From assembly GCA_011057175.1 (NCBI GenBank), contig DSBZ01000239.1:1-5706 (forward strand): a stretch of 5,706 nt of DNA. Reading direction: 5' to 3'. The notes below the pieces were generated by a model, which did no database searches, had not been told where the DNA came from, and worked only from the letters and a program-made list of their open reading frames with translations. The stretch comes from Candidatus Acetothermia bacterium. Lineage in GTDB: Bacteria; Bipolaricaulota; Bipolaricaulia; Bipolaricaulales; Bipolaricaulaceae. A program made the position numbers and the translations under genes. Shown piece by piece: positions 5,554 through 5,706 of the stretch (positions are counted from its first letter, which is position 1; every line of letters begins with the position of its first letter).

Positions 5554-5706
5554 GGCCGGTCTGCTCCTCGGGGCCGGGCTGGGTCTCGGTCAGGAGGGGG
5601 CCATCCTTCCCCCGCCTGAGGCCGAGGTCGCAATGCTGGAGGATGCCTTCGCCCAACTGACGGGCTTCTTTCGGGAGTTCATCCTCGAGATCAAGGGCTC
5701 CCTCAC
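5522..5706 (+). CDS. Exported coiled-coil paralogue C, N-terminal 61 codons (cut by window end)
   Basis: The frame starts at GTG 5522 and is open to the window edge. It begins MTAKRVLGGLLAGLLLGAG, a clear Sec signal peptide, followed by GQEGAILPPPEAEVAMLEDA and a helical segment ending FILEIKGSL. Residues from about 12 onward are the same as paralogue B except I28 in place of V. The order of elements also matches paralogue A (KRV-GG, LPP, AF-QL-FF, E-KG). The gene is divergent from B, whose first coding base in the shared region is only 104 bp away. It has the ribosome binding site and start that B lacks. Whether its body is a different coiled coil or a copy of B cannot be seen here. The start is well supported; the function is unknown beyond an exported coiled-coil protein. 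Confidence 0.8.
   Translation, partial: MTAKRVLGGLLAGLLLGAGLGLGQEGAILPPPEAEVAMLEDAFAQLTGFFREFILEIKGSL
5554..5706. repeat. Right arm of the 153-bp (or longer) inverted repeat
   Basis: This is the inverted copy of 5297-5449, differing at a single base, and it lies within the coding sequence of gene C starting at its codon 11/12 boundary. Identity at silent positions means the two copies are either very recent or kept the same by recombination. The arm may extend beyond the window. Confidence 0.97.

Noticed and set aside
4555..5619. 354-codon open frame on the plus strand
   Set aside because: It is antisense to gene B and crosses both arms of the inverted repeat. It shows no ribosome binding site or recognisable protein pattern and conflicts with the well-supported start of gene C.

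Overview
The window is GC-rich bacterial DNA. Perfect Shine-Dalgarno sequences (5508-5515 on +, 4631-4638 on -), hairpin-plus-T-tract terminators (3536-3568, 4758-4807), a sigma70-like promoter and Sec-type signal peptides all point to Bacteria, not Archaea. However, the SMC and ScpA proteins read like the archaeal-type branch of their families. An uncultured deep-branching phylum such as Bipolaricaulota/Acetothermia would fit, but that is a guess from style and was not tested.

Left two thirds (1-3487, all on the minus strand): a four-gene operon. It encodes a 68-residue XRE/Cro-type DNA-binding protein, then smc, scpA and the first 51 codons of scpB, which leaves the window at position 1. 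Every junction overlaps (4, 14 and 23 nt), so the genes are probably translationally coupled. SMC is an ABC-type ATPase, ScpA the kleisin that bridges its heads, and ScpB the kleisin partner; together they form the chromosome-condensation complex. The SMC has about 822 residues, with coiled-coil arms roughly half the usual length. A short region (3488-3582) carries the upstream gene's terminator, a candidate promoter and a perfect inverted repeat that may be the operator for the XRE protein.

Right third (3583-5706): a small family of exported coiled-coil proteins, each with a signal peptide and, where the end is visible, a C-terminal membrane anchor. Paralogue A (3583-4623) is complete and contains a recent 96-bp in-frame tandem duplication. 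Paralogue B (4825 to about 5472, minus) has a good body, anchor and terminator but no usable start for its signal peptide. Paralogue C starts at 5522 on the plus strand with a strong ribosome binding site and runs off the window.

The most striking feature links B and C. At least 153 bp of their 5' coding sequence form a nearly perfect inverted repeat (5297-5449 and 5554-5706, one mismatch) around a 104-bp centre that holds the only ribosome binding site and start codon. Inverting that centre would move the start from C to B in frame. This looks like an invertible translation-start switch choosing between two surface coiled-coil proteins. A large inverted duplication or an assembly chimera would give the same picture within this window.
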